DNA from: BOG-1155 sp050012495
Lineage (GTDB): Bacteria; Desulfobacterota; Syntrophorhabdia; Syntrophorhabdales; WCHB1-27
Length of the DNA: 64,000 nucleotides
Direction: 5' to 3'
Assembly (NCBI GenBank): GCA_050012495.1
Contig: JBEKHB010000011.1
Coordinates: forward strand, 70,988-134,987
The notes beneath the pieces were generated by a model, which did not search any database, was not told the DNA's origin, and saw only the letters and a list, made by a program, of their open reading frames with translations. The stretch's first letter is position 1. The number at the start of each line of letters is the position of its first letter. Shown one piece after another: positions 15,326-24,613 of this stretch. The translations under genes and the position numbers were made by a program.

Positions 15326-16633
15326 TTACTTCTCCGTCTTCTGATCGCGAAGTAAATATGAAGTAGGGTTCGAAAGACTGTGGGCCCTTCCGGTCCTTAA
15401 AGCCAATGTCATCCACAGAAGCGCGGCGACCAGCAAGACCGCGGGGAGGATGAGGACGGCCTTCTGCAGGTCCCTGTCCAGATGATCCGCGAGGCGGCCC
15501 ACGATCTCCGGCGACCACATGTCTCCGAACAGATGGATCATGAAAATGGAAACAGCCATCGCACTGGAGCGGACGTTGACCGGGACGGCTTCAAGGATCA
15601 CCGTATTGACGGGCCCCGTGCAAAAGAACAGGAAGAAAATCGCCGCTGCGAGAAGGCCCATGGCAACCGGCGTGTTTGCCGTAATTATCCCGAAGAGCGA
15701 CAGGGGGACAGAAAGCAAGACAGAGCCGCCGAGCATGAGGGCATATCCTGCGGGGGTGCGTCTTTGCCACCAGGTTGCCCCGAAACCGCCGAGCAATGTA
15801 CCCGCGAGCCCTGCGACGACTATCGTGCCGCCGAAAAACATATCCGCCCCGGCAAGTGAGAGGCCGTGGGCTCGCTCGAGAAACGTGGGCCCCCAAAAAG
15901 CAAAGGCGCCCAGTGCAAAGGTGTAGGCGACATAGCCCCAGACGACGAGGCTGTACTCAACGTTGCGGAAGAGCCGGAGCACGTCGCCCGGCCCCGGTGG
16001 CGGAAGTCGATTGTCGTCGCCCGGGGCATCCGATTCTCCACGGTCCGGCTCTCGGACGAGGAGCAGCATGAAGGCCAGCAGGAGCCCTGGCGCCCCAGCC
16101 CAGAAAAAGGCGTGACGCCAGCCCGCGTATGCCGCGACCTCGCCTCCGAGGATATAACCCATTGCCGAGCCTACGGGAATTGCCACGTAGAAGACCGTCA
16201 GCGCGTTGTTCCGTGCCGCACGCGGCCAGGTGTCCGAGATGAGACCCGGGCTCAGGGTCGCGTAGCTCGCCTCTCCCACACCCACCATAGCCCTGTAGAA
16301 GAGGAGCATGCCGAAACCGTGGGCTGCGCCGGTCAGCACCGTTCCTCCGCTCCAGACCAGAATCCCCAGAATGATGAGGAGTCTCCGGGAGACACGATCA
16401 CCCAGGTAGCCGAAGAAGGGAGAGGTGAGAAAGTAACCGACCATAAACGCGGTGAAGAGCCTCCCCGAGTCCCCATAGCTCACGCCGAACTCGGCCGCCA
16501 TGGGGGTGCGCACGGCGTTCAGCACATACCGGTCCAGGTAGTTGAAGAGGTTGAGCCCTGTAAGGACGCACAAGAGCCGGACGGGCGACGTCTTTTTCAC
16601 AAGACCCCGTCCGGAGAGCAAAAACCGGCTCAC
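15326..16633 (-). CDS. MFS transporter, spinster-like
   Basis: The 435-residue protein has about twelve hydrophobic segments with an MFS signature between TM2 and TM3 (FGYLGDRVSRRLLI) and an early NYLDRYVLNAV motif common in spinster-type and sugar-phosphate carriers. The substrate is unknown. The GTG start overlaps the stop of the upstream MBL-fold gene by 4 bp, so the two form one operon. Its end abuts tRNA fragment copy 3. Confidence 0.8.
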   Translation of the reverse strand: MSRFLLSGRGLVKKTSPVRLLCVLTGLNLFNYLDRYVLNAVRTPMAAEFGVSYGDSGRLFTAFMVGYFLTSPFFGYLGDRVSRRLLIILGILVWSGGTVLTGAAHGFGMLLFYRAMVGVGEASYATLSPGLISDTWPRAARNNALTVFYVAIPVGSAMGYILGGEVAAYAGWRHAFFWAGAPGLLLAFMLLLVREPDRGESDAPGDDNRLPPPGPGDVLRLFRNVEYSLVVWGYVAYTFALGAFAFWGPTFLERAHGLSLAGADMFFGGTIVVAGLAGTLLGGFGATWWQRRTPAGYALMLGGSVLLSVPLSLFGIITANTPVAMGLLAAAIFFLFFCTGPVNTVILEAVPVNVRSSAMAVSIFMIHLFGDMWSPEIVGRLADHLDRDLQKAVLILPAVLLVAALLWMTLALRTGRAHSLSNPTSYLLRDQKTEK

Positions 16634-17370
16634 TTCATCCGGCGGACACGGACCTCTATCTCGGGGGTGTCCTTCAGCAGCGCGACAAGCCGGGAAGTAT
16701 CCGAATCGCCGTAATGATAAGGGTAGAGCACCTTCGGCTTGAATGCCCTCGCCCCATCGGCAACCATTTCCGGCGTCATGGTATACGGCAAGTTCATGGG
16801 CAGGAACGCATAGTCGATGCCCTTCAATGCCTTCATCTCCGGGGTATTCTCGGTATCGCCCGCGATGTAGACGCGCGTCTCCCCGAAGGTCAGGACGTAG
16901 CCGTTTCCGTCCCCCCTCGGATGATAGAAGGCGCCGTCAGGCCGCTTGTGGACGAGATTGTAAGCGGGCACCGCCTCGATCCGTATCCCCATAATCGTGA
17001 GGACGTCACCGTTTTTCATCACCGTACCGCCCCCTCCCTGCCCGGCGCATAGCCTGGTGAGCACCACGACGGTCTTCTCGGTGCGCACCTTTTTCAGCGC
17101 GCCGGGGCTCAGGTGATCGCGGTGCTCGTGGGTAAGGATGACCATGTCGGCCTTTGGGAGCTGCCCGTAATCAGCTAACTGATCAAAGGGGTCGACATGG
17201 ATGATCTTGCCGCCGAACCGCAGCATGAGCGATGCATGGCCGATAAACGTGATCTCCAGGTTGCCGGCAGACGTGGTGATGGTATCTGTTTCAAACGGCT
17301 CACCGGCAAGGACCGAGCCCGCGCAGAAGACTACTAACCCCAGGGCCGCCAGCACCGCTGCTCCTGTCAT
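16630..17370 (-). CDS. Exported metallo-beta-lactamase-fold hydrolase (UPF0173-like)
   Basis: About 247 residues starting with a signal peptide (ending near GSVLAGEP). The MBL zinc motif is present as HEHRDH in ILTHEHRDHLSPGA, with the downstream Asp in YIAGDTENT and a late His in YPYHYGDSD. This resembles the UlaG/UPF0173 branch of periplasmic or cytosolic hydrolases; the substrate is unknown. ATG at 17370 is preferred over the GTG just before it because of the AGGAGG spacing. It is coupled to the downstream MFS gene. Confidence 0.8.
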   Translation of the reverse strand: MTGAAVLAALGLVVFCAGSVLAGEPFETDTITTSAGNLEITFIGHASLMLRFGGKIIHVDPFDQLADYGQLPKADMVILTHEHRDHLSPGALKKVRTEKTVVVLTRLCAGQGGGGTVMKNGDVLTIMGIRIEAVPAYNLVHKRPDGAFYHPRGDGNGYVLTFGETRVYIAGDTENTPEMKALKGIDYAFLPMNLPYTMTPEMVADGARAFKPKVLYPYHYGDSDTSRLVALLKDTPEIEVRVRRMK

Positions 17371-17434
17371 CACATCCCTCCTTTTCGTCTCTTTCGGTAG
17401 CTTCTTTACATTGTAGAGGGCAAGGAGGATGGTG

Positions 17435-18401
17435 TCAAGAAATTGCTCTTCCGCTCTGCCGCCAGCTTTGCACCTGGTTTCTGCCGTTCTGCTTTGCCGA
17501 GTAGAGAAAATCGTCGGCGAGCTGAAGCAAATCTGAGGGAACTTGGTCCTTTTGAGGGATCAGGGCAGCCACTCCGAAACTCAGGGTCACGTGATCCGCC
17601 GCCGTTGAAAAACGGTGGGGTATCCCGATCTCATCCATTTTTTCTCTCACTTTGTACGCAACCGTCTCGGCGCCCTTCGCGTCGGTATTGGGCAGGACGC
17701 ACGTAAACTCCTCGCCGCCGTAGCGGGCTACCAGGTCTCCCGACCGCCTGACCACGGAAACCAGGGCATCCGCGACCCGCCGCAGGCAGTCATCTCCCTC
17801 CAGATGCCCGTAGTGATCATTGAACTCCTTGAAAAAATCTATATCCATGAGAACAAGCGACAAGGGGTGCTGCTCCCGCATGCAGCGGCGCCTCGGCTTG
17901 CGTGCGCTCGGTGATATCGTAGGCAAAGGCCATGACGCCGGCAACTTCCCCTTTCTTGTCATAATAGGGAATCTTGTCGTACTGGGCCCACCCCTTTGCC
18001 CCGGAAGAGAGCGTGTATTCCTCTATAACCCCCAACTTCGGCTCCCCGGAGGCGATGATCTCTTTATTGTTGGCTTCCATCTTCTTTGCCTGATCGAAGG
18101 GAAACACCTCATACAAAGTTTTGCCGACAACGGCTTCGGCGGGCAAGCCCAAATCACGGACGGCCATACTGCTGACGCGGCGGATACGCCCCTCCGCGTC
18201 AAAGTACCAGACTCTCGCCCTTATCGAATCAAATACGGCGCTGTATTTCTCCCTTTGTATCTTGAGCCCTTCCTCCAGTTGTGTGTGCTCGATGTCCGCC
18301 GATCTGAGCGCGGCGACCTGCCGCCGCAGTTCTCCCAACTCTTCGAGGAGCTCCTTTTTCGTCATAGTTTCGTTTTTAATCAAGACACCTTGACTTCGCA
18401 C
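17435..18401 (-). pseudogene. PAS-GGDEF diguanylate cyclase gene with internal deletion
   Basis: The upstream frame gives a coiled-coil start and a PAS domain ending AYDITERTQAEA. The downstream frame gives a GGDEF domain (LVLMDIDFFKEFNDHYGH, then active site RYGGEEF). Between them the first GGDEF helix with its D-x-L-T-G-L-x-N-R segment is missing and the frame changes, which fits a deletion of roughly 30 codons near 17,890. The intact cyclase would have made c-di-GMP. Whether the truncated GGDEF part is translated alone is unknown. Confidence 0.7.
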
Positions 18402-18491
18402 TGATTAGTTATCGGCGGAGATGCATAGTATCTTAAACGTCGCCCACCGCCCGGGTTGATCAGGCTTTTGACGTGATGTGTCCACTATTTC

Positions 18492-19724
18492 TTATTGAAT
18501 TATTGAAGGACGCCCCGGCTCACGCCTATGGCCGAGATGTGTGGAGAAAAAAGTCGCAGTGCCGAGCAGCATAAATGCAGTACTTGCAGAGGCGCACATC
18601 ATCAAGGCCATCGGAAAGGCTGTTCCATCGTGCAAATAGCTGACCAATGCCGAAGCGAGGGCTCCAACGATCATCTGCATGCCTCCGATCAATGCCGACG
18701 CACTGCCCGCATTTCGAGAAAACCGTTGCAGCGCCAATCCCATCGCGTTCGGCATGATAGAAGCGAAACAGAAGAGAAAGCAGAATATGAGGCCGAGCGT
18801 TGCCATTTTAGGAAGAAATCCCCTATAGCTTCCGGCCAGCAGGAGCAGGCCTATTGAGGATTGCACAACGGTGCAGACGAGCAGCACGCGTCTGATGTCG
18901 TACTTTTTGAGCAGCACCCTGTTGACCTGGTTGGCGGCGATCAACGAGCACGCATTGACCCCGTATATCCAGCCGAACTCCGTTGGAGTAAAACCAAATA
19001 GATCGATGAATACAAAAGGAGAGCCGGTGATGTAGGAAAAGAGGCACGCTGTCGCTGCTGAGGCCGCCCCGGCGTACACGATGAATTCTCGCTCTTTAAA
19101 GACGTTGAGATACTCCCTAACTATATTCCCCGGTCGAAGAGAGACGGACAGGTCCGCCTGCCTGGTCTCATGAAGCAGCCGCTCCACGGCAAAAAGCACG
19201 ACTACGGCAATTGCGGCGAGGACGCCGAAGATGAATCTCCAGCCGAGCAGCGTGACTACCATGCCGCCTATGGTCGGAGCGATAATAGGGGCGATACCGA
19301 ATATCATCATGAGCATGGACAATGCCCGGGCTATCTCGCTTCCGGAAAATAGATCACGGACAATAGCCCTGCTGCCCACCATCCCCACGCAGGCGCCTAC
19401 GGCCAGAAAGAACCTTAGGGCGATCAGATAATCGATGGACGGCGACAATGCGCAGCCAAGGGCGGCACATATATACAGGAGGAGCCCAAGGACTATGGGT
19501 TTTTTCCTCCCATAGCGGTCGAGCATCGGCCCGTACGCCAACTGCCCTATCGAGATGCCGATAAAATAGCTGGTGAGGCTAAGATCGACGTGGGCCATAT
19601 CGGTTCTCAGGCTGCGGGCTATTGCCTGAAAACCGGGCAGATACATGTCCGTGGAGAAGGGACCTATGGCTGCCAGGGCGCCAAGGACGAGCATGATCAG
19701 GTTGTGTTGTTTCCGGGCGGTCAC
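18492..19724 (-). CDS. Bcr/CflA-type multidrug efflux MFS transporter
   Basis: The 410-residue, twelve-TM protein begins ALAAIGPFSTDMYLPGFQAI, the signature opening of the Bcr/CflA drug:H+ antiporter family, with LAYGPMLDRYGRKKPI as the MFS motif A. Members export bicyclomycin, chloramphenicol or sulfonamides. It has a GTG start and stands alone between two broken genes. Confidence 0.85.
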   Translation of the reverse strand: MTARKQHNLIMLVLGALAAIGPFSTDMYLPGFQAIARSLRTDMAHVDLSLTSYFIGISIGQLAYGPMLDRYGRKKPIVLGLLLYICAALGCALSPSIDYLIALRFFLAVGACVGMVGSRAIVRDLFSGSEIARALSMLMMIFGIAPIIAPTIGGMVVTLLGWRFIFGVLAAIAVVVLFAVERLLHETRQADLSVSLRPGNIVREYLNVFKEREFIVYAGAASAATACLFSYITGSPFVFIDLFGFTPTEFGWIYGVNACSLIAANQVNRVLLKKYDIRRVLLVCTVVQSSIGLLLLAGSYRGFLPKMATLGLIFCFLFCFASIMPNAMGLALQRFSRNAGSASALIGGMQMIVGALASALVSYLHDGTAFPMALMMCASASTAFMLLGTATFFSTHLGHRREPGRPSIIQ

Positions 19725-19747
19725 CCACTCATCCTGCTCGTGTCATG

Positions 19748-20101
19748 TCACTCATGATCCGCTCCGTTCATGGAGGACGATCTTTTCCCAGTCTGCCATC
19801 GCTCTTTCCCCCTCGCTGAAAACCTGCGAAAGCATCTTCTCTCGCAATCTTGCGCGCATCTCATGACGCGCGAGTATCCCGGCCCGGCCCGCGGCGCGGT
19901 TTTCCAGCCCTCCGGCCCTCCAAAAATAAGATCGAGGATGTGGACCGCCTTTCCGCCCGCGAGGGCGAGCGAATCACGACACATAGCGCAGTAGGTCACC
20001 CAGTCGTGCCGAGCCAGGCCGGCCCTTCTCTTTGCCACGTCTCCAGCCCGAGGGCCGGGTTGGCCGAGGACATGAGCCCGCCGTGGCCGCAGAGGCTGCA
20101 C
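19748..20101 (-). pseudogene. Broken C-terminal CCG-domain (heterodisulfide reductase-like) fragment
   Basis: Pieces of a CCG domain are visible in different frames: CSLCGHGGLMSSANPALGL, then WVTYCAMCRDSLALAGGK followed by AVHILDLIFG, then a plausible tail (SQVFSEGERAMADWEKIV) in a third. At least two frameshifts are needed, and the N-terminal part is absent. CCG domains bind non-cubane Fe-S clusters in HdrB-like and FAD/Fe-S oxidoreductases often placed beside aldehyde:ferredoxin oxidoreductase genes, as here. It lies directly downstream of the aor gene. Confidence 0.55.
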
Positions 20102-20125
20102 TCTTATGGGTACAACATATTCGCG

Positions 20126-21838
20126 CTAAAACGTAAGCGTGGAGTCTATCTCCTCCTCCGGCACGTCAAAGATGAGGCCGGACGGCACCAGGGGCTCTTT
20201 TGTGAAAAAATCGGGCAAACGGTCGTCTTTGCTGGTAAATCCAGCCGCCTCGTTGAATTTCCTTTCTGCCTTCAGTACCGATGTTCCCAGGTTCATCAGG
20301 TAGTTCTCATCCGGCGCCTGGCCTGTGACCGCCGTGGCACAATCAATAAGATGCTTTTGCAGTTCAGGCATATCGAGCAGTGGCAGGGAAGCAAAAAGAC
20401 ACATGCCGAGACTGTCGATGGCTGCGAAGTACCGTTGCAGGAAGCCCGAGACCATGCCCTGTCCGGTCGATGCGGCCGGATTGTAGTCCGGGTTTGCCGG
20501 ACTGGGGAGCGCATTGCCGCACGTGTGGTCGGCTCCCATGGGTGAAGTCGCGTAGGTTACCCCCGTGCCTTTCAGGACACGAGGATCGTAGGCGGCGAGG
20601 GATTGTCCCTTCACCTGCGGGATCCTCTTCACCCCGAGCTTCAGCCCGGTATTCAGGCAGCCATTGCCTATCATCATCCCTCTGTCTGTTCCTTTGCCCA
20701 CTTCCTCGATCAGGGCATAGGCAGCCTTTCCATCCCCCCACGGCAAGAGACCTGCTTCCATAGCAATGGCGACTGACGCTCCCACATCCATGGTATCAAG
20801 GCCGAGGTCGTTGCAGAGACGGTTGATGCGGGCTATATCGTCGAGGTTGCTGATACAGCAGTTGGAGCCGACGAGACCCAGGGTCTCGTACTCGAGGCCT
20901 GACACGATCTCGTTGCCCTGCTCATCGGTATAGACGTTCGAACAGTTGATAATGCAGCCGTTCATGCAGCGGTGAACCGACTTGCTGTTTGGTCTTTTCG
21001 CCATGGTCTGGGCCATGAACTCGCCTGAAATCTTCTCGGCGCCTTCGAACTGGCCGATAGAGTAATTCTTTGTGGGGAGACAGCCGGCGCTGTTGATCAT
21101 CATGACAAGGAGCGGAGTCCCGAGCTGTTTCAGACCTTCCATGAGCGGATGGGAGAGTATGCCCTTCGAAAGAGCGGCTGCAGCCTCTTTGAGCGTCGCC
21201 GCGTCACTCACCTCTACGCCGTCAGCCCCCGTGTCATCGATGATTACGGCCTTCAGGTTCTTCGATCCCATCACGGCCCCTAATCCGCCCCGGGCAGCTA
21301 TCCTGATCCGAAAATCGGGTGAGGTGACCGATACGGAAGCCGCCTTCAAGAGGGCTTCACCGGCCTGACCAATGGTGATAAGGGCGCAGTCGCTTCCATG
21401 GTCGGAGCGAAGCCTGCTGGTCGTCTCATAATTGCCCAGGCCCCTGAACCCGCCCGCCTCGATAAAGTTTACCCCGTCCTTGGTTACCTTTACGGCCACC
21501 ATGCCTTTCGAGACCCCCTCGACGACGATACCCTGTACGCCGAGGCGTGCCATTTTCTGTGCCGCCGCCCCTCCCGCGTTGGCCTCTTTTATGGTGTTCG
21601 TGAGCGGGCTCTTCGCACCTACGGAGAGGCGACCGTTATTGGGTGCGGCTGTCCCGGCAAGGATGCCGGCGGCGAAGACGAGCTTGTTCTCTTTTCCGAG
21701 GGCATCTGTCTTGGCCGGGATTTCTTCGCTCACGATCTTCGACGTCAGTCCCCTTCCTCCGAGATTGGCGTACACAGGAGGTACGTCTTCATACCGGTAC
21801 CGATTGGCTTCAAGGTCGATCCGCAGTAGTTTTTTCAT
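20126..21838 (-). CDS. aor: Tungsten-type aldehyde:ferredoxin oxidoreductase
   Basis: The 570-residue protein matches the AOR family. The N-terminal domain has NLGGRGLTSKIVSEE and the pterin-binding GRLSVGAKSPLT. The [4Fe-4S] motif is CMNGCIINC near residue 290 with a later Cys near SLGMCLFAS. AORs bind a tungsten or molybdenum bis-pterin and oxidise aldehydes to acids with ferredoxin, or run in reverse. It ends the mycofactocin gene train and begins after AAAGGAG. The natural role suggested is removal of the aldehyde made by the cluster alcohol dehydrogenase; the MoaD-like gene at the train's head fits pterin-cofactor supply. Confidence 0.85.
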   Translation of the reverse strand: MKKLLRIDLEANRYRYEDVPPVYANLGGRGLTSKIVSEEIPAKTDALGKENKLVFAAGILAGTAAPNNGRLSVGAKSPLTNTIKEANAGGAAAQKMARLGVQGIVVEGVSKGMVAVKVTKDGVNFIEAGGFRGLGNYETTSRLRSDHGSDCALITIGQAGEALLKAASVSVTSPDFRIRIAARGGLGAVMGSKNLKAVIIDDTGADGVEVSDAATLKEAAAALSKGILSHPLMEGLKQLGTPLLVMMINSAGCLPTKNYSIGQFEGAEKISGEFMAQTMAKRPNSKSVHRCMNGCIINCSNVYTDEQGNEIVSGLEYETLGLVGSNCCISNLDDIARINRLCNDLGLDTMDVGASVAIAMEAGLLPWGDGKAAYALIEEVGKGTDRGMMIGNGCLNTGLKLGVKRIPQVKGQSLAAYDPRVLKGTGVTYATSPMGADHTCGNALPSPANPDYNPAASTGQGMVSGFLQRYFAAIDSLGMCLFASLPLLDMPELQKHLIDCATAVTGQAPDENYLMNLGTSVLKAERKFNEAAGFTSKDDRLPDFFTKEPLVPSGLIFDVPEEEIDSTLTF

Positions 21839-21908
21839 TTTCGTCTCCTTTTTTTATTTGGCCCGGCTCTTTCGCAGCCAAGGTCTTTCGAACTCTCGAT
21901 TCACCCGA

Positions 21909-23375
21909 TCACTTCCCACACACAACAGCCTTTCTTACCAGCCCCGGTCTGTAAGACCTGAAGGTTCCCGCCCTTACGCATCCTAATAAAACTCCCACCT
22001 GATAGGAGAGATGATCAAGGAAATAATAGAAGAAAAATACCGGAAAAACGAGCCGGGGCCGCTTTGCCGTATAATCGACAAGAGCGGAGAGGATCAGCAT
22101 GAAAAGGCATAACGGCCACAACGGGGGAAATAAGATCCCAAGAGGAAGAAGGAATATCACATAGTAGCGGACCACGTGGAATGAGACGAAGTAGAAAAGA
22201 GAGAAATAAGTCCGGACTGTTGAGAAAACTATCTTCCGACGGGTCACATGGACACCGCTTCTCATTATTCTCAGCGTTTTCGTGGCAGCTTCAAAGAGAA
22301 AACAGCCTGCAGCCGCCAGGAGAGGAAATAGCGAGAACGAGAGAATAGCGATGCATAGAGAGAGAAAAGCAATGGCCGCCAGGGACGGCAGTTGAAACAT
22401 TTTCCGCTTCTCTCGATGAAGCGTGTAGAGCGGCGCCTCTGAAGTCCCGTAATCGGCCCGCCTCTTCATCATGCGTCCAAGATCGTTTCTATGCTTATGT
22501 TTTACCATACCGGACGGGGAATAGAGCAGATAATAACCCCGGCGCCTCATTCTCCAGCAAAAATCCACATCTTCCCCCACGGACATCCGCTCGTCAATCC
22601 CCCCCGTCTCCATATACACACGCCTGCGCACCAGGAGATTGCAGGTAGGGGTGTAGAACGTCGAAGGGCTGCCGTTATCGTAAAGCACGTGTTTTCCCAT
22701 GTGCAGCGGTGAGAAGGCCTTTTCGTAGCGATCGAGGGCCGATGTGTGAAAGTAGCCGTCCACATATCCTCCCACTGCCCCGACCTTATCCCATCGAAAA
22801 TAAGGGACGATCTCCCGGAGCCAGGCGCTCCCCGCCACACAATCGCTGTCGATAAACGCGAGAATCTCTCCATTGGCTTCCCCGGCGGCCAGGTTCCGGC
22901 AATACGATTGCCCGCGGCCTTCCGTATTTACAAGAAGCCTGCACGGGAAGGTACGGACAAGATCGGCCGTTCCGTCCCGTGATCCGTCGTCGACGACAAT
23001 CAATTCGATCTTCTCTTTCGGGTAATCCTGCCGCGTGATCGACTCAAGACATTCGGCAAGCTCATCCCTGCGATCTTTCGTCGGGATGATAACCGTGACT
23101 GTGGGAGAGTAGCCGTCATTGCACTCTGCCGGCCCTATGTGCAGGACCCCTTTCTTATTGAAATACTCACAGATGCCGAATACCTGCTCTTCCGTCGCGC
23201 CACAGGCGTCCGCAATCTGTTGCGGCGTTCTGCGCCCATCACAGAGCCGAAGGATTTTTACGGCCCTTTGCCGCACCCGAACAAGATTGAGCGGCATATC
23301 CGAACGCACGATATATGAGTCTCCGTGCTTTTCAACGCGGATCTCTTTTCTTAGGCTATAGGCGAAAGGTATCAT
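21909..23375 (-). CDS. mftF: Mycofactocin glycosyltransferase MftF
   Basis: This 488-residue protein has an N-terminal PqqD-like winged-helix region (about residues 1-85; DGRRTPQQIADACGATEEQV), which may recognise the peptide. A GT2 domain follows (VTVIIPTKDRRDELAECLES, VVDDGSRDGTADLV, acceptor DSDC), then a hydrophobic C-terminal third with several membrane segments. The known MftF adds a glucan chain to the peptide-derived redox cofactor. The domain layout and linkage to mftABC support the symbol. It is separated from mftC by the electron-transfer genes. Confidence 0.85.
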   Translation of the reverse strand: MIPFAYSLRKEIRVEKHGDSYIVRSDMPLNLVRVRQRAVKILRLCDGRRTPQQIADACGATEEQVFGICEYFNKKGVLHIGPAECNDGYSPTVTVIIPTKDRRDELAECLESITRQDYPKEKIELIVVDDGSRDGTADLVRTFPCRLLVNTEGRGQSYCRNLAAGEANGEILAFIDSDCVAGSAWLREIVPYFRWDKVGAVGGYVDGYFHTSALDRYEKAFSPLHMGKHVLYDNGSPSTFYTPTCNLLVRRRVYMETGGIDERMSVGEDVDFCWRMRRRGYYLLYSPSGMVKHKHRNDLGRMMKRRADYGTSEAPLYTLHREKRKMFQLPSLAAIAFLSLCIAILSFSLFPLLAAAGCFLFEAATKTLRIMRSGVHVTRRKIVFSTVRTYFSLFYFVSFHVVRYYVIFLLPLGILFPPLWPLCLFMLILSALVDYTAKRPRLVFPVFFFYYFLDHLSYQVGVLLGCVRAGTFRSYRPGLVRKAVVCGK

Positions 23376-23402
23376 AAGAAAAATCCAGCTTCCTTCACCA
23401 TG

Positions 23403-24326
23403 TCAGCCGCTCTTCCTCAGGTGGCTCAACCATCCGCCTTTGAGCAAAGTCTGGAAAAGCGCTTCCACCACCCGGTTTTCTTCATCCCTTACCACTTTTC
23501 CCGCCCTCATTTTTATTGTTCCTGCAACCAGGCTCCTGATACGTTCAAAGGCCGGAAGCGATGAATCGGGTGCCGCGATGCATCTGAGCCTCGACTTCGG
23601 GAACCGCAAGGGGCCAAAGACGAGCCGGGAGTCTGCCTGCCGGACCATCTCCCCGGAAATACCCATTTCGGCGAGATCGAGGCATGGTATCGCCTTTTCC
23701 GTCGCGTCAAGAAGGGTCTGGAGAGAGGCGTAACCACCTGTCCCGGGAAGGGCTTCCATGGCAGCCAACAGGGGGAGGGGAGATTCGACGTACTCACGGT
23801 AACCCTGGGAAAGCCTTTTGGTTGCGACGATAGTCCTCTCCTTCACCCTCACATCCAGCTCCGTGACGGAGCCGATGCAGGGGATCTGCAGACGAGATGC
23901 AATGAGCGCACCGAGTTGTCCGCCACCCGTATCCTGGCTTCTAGTCCCCGTGAGTATGAGATCGAAGTCCAGAATTTTTGCCACACGGGCAAAGATAAGG
24001 GCTTTTGCGGCCGTATGAATTCCCTCGAGACCTTCCTCCCAGATGCGCAGCCCCTCATCGCATCCGAGGGCAAGGCCTTCCCGGATGAAGCGCTCACCCG
24101 CTGCCTCTCCTGAAACGGTGCTATGCGGGGGCGGCCCGAGGTGAACGAGGGTTATCCGGGCGCTCTCGATATCGGCCTTGATCTTGAGTGCCGCTTCCAC
24201 GGCTGTTCTGTCGGATGGATTGAGTATGGTTATCCCCCACTCTCGTCTGAGCCTGCCTGTAGCCTCATTGCATTCGACAGGGACCCTGACGTCAGGAACA
24301 TCTTTGATAAAGACAAGTATCTTCAT
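23403..24326 (-). CDS. etfB: Electron transfer flavoprotein beta subunit (FixA-like)
   Basis: The start MKILVFIKDVPDVRVPV after an AGAAAGGGG stretch gives 307 residues. ETF-beta hallmarks include the TVEAALK-type segment (DRTAVEAALKIKAD) and GTRSQDTGGGQLG near residue 125. It is about 45 residues longer than classic EtfB, with a C-terminal extension. With fixX, fixC and etfA in the same train it completes a FixABCX set. Such complexes take electrons from a dehydrogenase or NADH and deliver them to quinone and, in bifurcating forms, ferredoxin. Confidence 0.85.
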   Translation of the reverse strand: MKILVFIKDVPDVRVPVECNEATGRLRREWGITILNPSDRTAVEAALKIKADIESARITLVHLGPPPHSTVSGEAAGERFIREGLALGCDEGLRIWEEGLEGIHTAAKALIFARVAKILDFDLILTGTRSQDTGGGQLGALIASRLQIPCIGSVTELDVRVKERTIVATKRLSQGYREYVESPLPLLAAMEALPGTGGYASLQTLLDATEKAIPCLDLAEMGISGEMVRQADSRLVFGPLRFPKSRLRCIAAPDSSLPAFERIRSLVAGTIKMRAGKVVRDEENRVVEALFQTLLKGGWLSHLRKSG

Positions 24327-24337
24327 CCCCTTTCTCC

Positions 24338-24613
24338 CTACGTCAGCCGATAGCGTACCCCGAAACCCCCTTTCGGATAATTCCATTCGAGGGCGCCCGC
24401 ATCACAGACGATAAGGCAGGTGCCGCATTCCAGGCACGGCTCGTAGGCAAAGTCGATCCTGCCCCTTTCTTCATTCCACTCATAGCAGGAGACGGGGCAC
24501 GCGAAGGTACAGGCCCTGTGCGCGCATTTTTGGCAGGCATCGCGGTTCACCCTGATGTGCGCTTCCTCGTGTACGTTGTAGCTCACAAGCTCGAAGATTT
24601 CATCGATAATCAT
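24338..24613 (-). CDS. fixX: FixX-type ferredoxin-like protein
   Basis: The 91-residue protein carries CQKCAHRACTFACP and CLECGTCLIVCDAGAL, a two-cluster-like ferredoxin fold, and ends GGFGVRYRLT, the FixX signature. It would sit on FixC and pass electrons into or out of the flavoprotein:quinone oxidoreductase. The start overlaps the fixC stop (ATGA), so the two are coupled. Confidence 0.9.
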   Translation of the reverse strand: MIIDEIFELVSYNVHEEAHIRVNRDACQKCAHRACTFACPVSCYEWNEERGRIDFAYEPCLECGTCLIVCDAGALEWNYPKGGFGVRYRLT

